This document shows, one piece after another, positions 62,119-64,000 of a stretch of DNA of 64,000 bases. Both the position numbers and the translations under genes were made by a program. The number at the start of each line of letters is the position of its first letter. Position 1 is the first letter of the stretch. The DNA is from Vibrio barjaei (GTDB taxonomy: Bacteria > Pseudomonadota > Gammaproteobacteria > Enterobacterales > Vibrionaceae): NCBI RefSeq assembly GCF_001639065.2, contig NZ_LQXO02000042.1:1-64000 (forward strand), read 5' to 3'. Below the pieces are notes generated by a model that saw only the letters and a list, made by a program, of their open reading frames with translations, did no database searches and was not told the origin of the DNA.

Positions 62119-62618
62119 GCATTGCTGTCAGACGTTTAACCCATCCAATATCGGAAACTGTGTTAGCACTAGCTGTGTCAGATGAGCAATTGCCTTTTGT
62201 GGGTGTAGTTTCCTGTATTATTCAGAGCAGTTTAGGTAACCCCAAAGAGAGCCAATGGGTAATCTATTCGGGTGAGACTCCAGCAGGGTTTTTCCTTCTT
62301 GATGAGGCATACCAAGTTACATTGGGGACTAAGCTGGAGAATGCTACTGGCCTTCGTGCTTTCTTTATCGATTCACGGTTTCAAGGTAGAGGTATTGCTA
62401 AAATGTGTTTAAAGCTTTTAGTTAAAGAATTTAACGTTTGGCTGGGCACTGAACACAATGACCTATATTTGACCGTTAACCGTAAAAACAAGGCAGCGTA
62501 TCAACTTTATTTAGCGGTAGGGTTTATCGATACGAAAGAACTATATCTAGGTGGTCAAGCAGGTCCTCAACACATTATGTGCTTTAAATCAAAGACAACA
62601 GATGAAATAGGTCTATGA
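62115..62618 (+). CDS. GNAT-family N-acetyltransferase
   Basis: A 167-residue GNAT protein. It begins with AVRRLTHPISETVLALAVSDEQLPFVG, a start seen in spermidine/diamine-type or YitI-like GNATs. Motif A is LRAFFIDSRFQGRGIAKMCLKLLVKEF (R-x-x-G-R-G-I-A), and motif B TVNRKNKAAYQLYLAVGFI. Its ATG overlaps the stop of the DJ-1 gene (ATGA), so the two are translationally coupled. Confidence 0.87.
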   Translation: MSIAVRRLTHPISETVLALAVSDEQLPFVGVVSCIIQSSLGNPKESQWVIYSGETPAGFFLLDEAYQVTLGTKLENATGLRAFFIDSRFQGRGIAKMCLKLLVKEFNVWLGTEHNDLYLTVNRKNKAAYQLYLAVGFIDTKELYLGGQAGPQHIMCFKSKTTDEIGL

Positions 62619-62649
62619 TGCTGCCTTCTGAATTATGTTGTTGAGATAG

Positions 62650-63333
62650 GTGATTGCTGTGATATCTAAGTTACCTCGTTGGATTGAGTCGGGTGCGTTT
62701 GTACTCTCTTTACTAGCAGGGACAGTGAATGCTGTGGGGCTCATGGGGTTTCAGCATCAGGCTATCTCACATTTGTCTGGTACTGCAACATTACTAGGTA
62801 CTCAACTGATTCACGATTGGTCTCTTGCTGGTCATATGTTCGCAATTATCGTTAGCTTCTTAGCTGGGTCGGCGATTTCTGGTTTATTCATTTCTAATGT
62901 GTCGTTAAAGCTCGGTCGCCAATACGAGTGGCTTCTTTGTATTGAAAGTCTATTCTTGCTTATCGCCACCTATTTACTACTCAATGGTTCTCAAAGTGGA
63001 ACCTACTTTGCTTCAGCTGCATGTGGATTGCAAAATGCCTTGGCAACCACGTTCAGTGGAGCGGTAGTTAGAACGACTCATGTTACTGGTATCGTTACCG
63101 ATTTGGGGATCATGATTGGTTCGACATTTAGAGGCGAGGCATTTGATAAACGAAAAGCCAAGTTGTTTGTCACCATATTAACGGGGTTCATCGTTGGCGG
63201 TATAGTGGGTGCTCTGTTATATCGGAATTTAGCGTTTATGGCACTCGTTGTTCCTGCTGCAGCATGTCTCGTTTTAGCGTTGGTGTATCGAATTTACCGT
63301 AAGAAAATCGCCTATACCAATAGAGCAAATTAG
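62650..63333 (+). CDS. DUF1275 (YoaK-type) membrane protein
   Basis: A 227-residue membrane protein with about six TM segments. The stretch LSLLAGTVNAVGLMGFQHQAISHLSGTATLLG and AACGLQNALATTFSGAVVRTTHVTGIVTDLGIMIG are the two halves of the DUF1275 signature. The start is a GTG at 62650, or possibly the GTG three codons later; both have weak sites. It lies 31 bp behind the GNAT gene and 9 bp before the VOC gene, so probably in one operon. Function unknown. Confidence 0.88.
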   Translation: MIAVISKLPRWIESGAFVLSLLAGTVNAVGLMGFQHQAISHLSGTATLLGTQLIHDWSLAGHMFAIIVSFLAGSAISGLFISNVSLKLGRQYEWLLCIESLFLLIATYLLLNGSQSGTYFASAACGLQNALATTFSGAVVRTTHVTGIVTDLGIMIGSTFRGEAFDKRKAKLFVTILTGFIVGGIVGALLYRNLAFMALVVPAAACLVLALVYRIYRKKIAYTNRAN

Positions 63334-63342
63334 AGGGAATTT

Positions 63343-63720
63343 ATGAATATTCAATCGATTGATCATCTCGTACTCACAGTGGCAGATTTGAAATCATCTG
63401 TGAGGTTTTATGAAATGCTTGGGATGAGGTATGAAACATTTGGTGATAATCGGCATGCGCTTCATTTTGGTTCTCAGAAGATCAATCTACATATCAAAGG
63501 GCAAGAGATAGAACCGAAAGCAACCTTTGCAGTGCCAGGAAGTGAAGACTTGTGTTTTGTGATAGACACTCCGGTTGAACAAGCCAAACAGATACTCATT
63601 TCTAAAGCTATTGACGTATTCACTGGGCCTGTAAATCGGACAGGCGCCACGGGTAGCATATTATCAATTTATCTGCGCGATCCTGACGGTAATCTCATCG
63701 AACTGTGTAACTATCCATAA
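63343..63720 (+). CDS. VOC-family (glyoxalase-like) protein
   Basis: A 125-residue protein of the vicinal oxygen chelate superfamily. It starts with IQSIDHLVLTVADLKSSVRFYEMLGM and ends YLRDPDGNLIELCNYP, the classic first and last strands with the metal-ligand His and Glu. The middle HALHFGSQKINLHIKG supplies the second His pair. Proteins of this subgroup are often named virulence-protein or fosfomycin/bleomycin-resistance-like, but the substrate is unknown. AGGGAA lies before the ATG. Confidence 0.9.
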   Translation: MNIQSIDHLVLTVADLKSSVRFYEMLGMRYETFGDNRHALHFGSQKINLHIKGQEIEPKATFAVPGSEDLCFVIDTPVEQAKQILISKAIDVFTGPVNRTGATGSILSIYLRDPDGNLIELCNYP

Positions 63721-63817
63721 TAGCCATTTCTGGAATAAGTTACGGTATCCAATGACGACAACAACTCAAAAAAAACTTACACTGATTAATATTGTTTTAA
63801 TAGGCTAGCGAATTGTC

Positions 63818-64000
63818 ATGGGTGATATTCTATCTTTTAGTTTGATTGTAATTTTGTTAGTGATGTCACCGGGTCCCAACGGTGTCTTAATTCTCAGAAC
63901 AACATCTATATACGGAAAGCAATCTGCGACCTGTAATATTCTTGGTTTTATCCTAGCGATGTCTTTGCAAGCGAGCATGGGCATTTTCGGTATTTCTGCG
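63818..64000 (+). CDS. LysE/RhtB-family amino-acid exporter (3' end outside window)
   Basis: The first 61 codons of a LysE/RhtB-type exporter. The family's N-terminal motif LLVMSPGPNGVLILRTTSIYGKQS is clear, within the first TM helix and following loop. The frame is open to the right edge. The ATG at 63818 has only a weak upstream site. About 100 bp separates it from the VOC gene, so it may start its own transcript. Confidence 0.85.
   Translation, partial: MGDILSFSLIVILLVMSPGPNGVLILRTTSIYGKQSATCNILGFILAMSLQASMGIFGISA

Overview
The window is a stretch of a gamma-proteobacterial chromosome, most likely from a Vibrio or close relative. The evidence is gene content and synteny: norM followed by a DUF3080 lipoprotein gene and a small exported-type ATP DNA ligase (as in V. 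cholerae), phaB-phaA-phaP-phaC, a GntR-prpBC-acnD-prpF-prpE operon, cdd beside the lrgA/lrgB pair, and several recognisable gamma-proteobacterial operators. I see no rRNA, tRNA, CRISPR array, insertion sequence or prophage. Most of the window is ordinary chromosomal metabolism, transport and regulation.

Layout. (1) 1-5460: the C-terminal end of a Pro-, His- and Asp-rich protein runs off the left edge and converges on a three-gene type I secretion operon (two ABC proteins and a HlyD adaptor). Both ABC subunits have degenerate nucleotide-binding domains. (2) 5.7-14.2 kb: a Tat-exported PhoX phosphatase with a probable Pho box, a DUF805 membrane protein, a hybrid histidine kinase and an exported Tricorn-type protease. 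(3) 14.9-19.9 kb: the polyhydroxybutyrate cluster phaB-phaA-phaP-phaC, with a terminator hairpin between phasin and synthase, then an FKBP-like gene. (4) 20.3-26.8 kb: a DAACS symporter, then a tolC-hlyD-permease-permease export operon with no ATPase gene, and a small unrecognised gene. (5) 27.2-33.4 kb: a CitA/CitB-type two-component pair, an orphan prepilin and a tctCBA tripartite tricarboxylate transporter. (6) 33.7-42.3 kb: the 2-methylcitrate operon behind a GntR regulator, with two matching candidate operators upstream of the regulator.

(7) 42.3-49.6 kb: small exported and membrane proteins, a NUDIX-PAP2 fusion, an AGCS amino-acid symporter behind a glycine riboswitch, a membrane-anchored coiled-coil protein, a lipoprotein and the DNA ligase. 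(8) 49.6-57.7 kb: DUF3080 lipoprotein, NorM, a VOC protein, purT with a PurR box, cdd with a CRP/CytR-type control region, lrgB/lrgA and sbcB. (9) 58-64 kb: an NhaC-like carrier behind four tandem Met boxes (hence probably the methionine transporter MetT), GNAT proteins, an alternative oxidase, and a DJ-1/GNAT/DUF1275/VOC/LysE group behind a promoter with MerR-type geometry.

How parts fit together. The Tct transporter and the prp operon diverge from a shared control region, which suggests tricarboxylate uptake linked to propionate/2-methylcitrate catabolism. PHB synthesis and propionate metabolism both draw on acyl-CoA pools. Most convergent gene pairs share bidirectional terminators. The most unusual items are the secretion operon whose two ABC subunits both lack the catalytic glutamate, the export operon lacking an ATPase, the MetJ-box-tagged carrier, and the inverted-repeat promoter near 61.48 kb. 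All functional calls come from reading the sequence; no database search was run.
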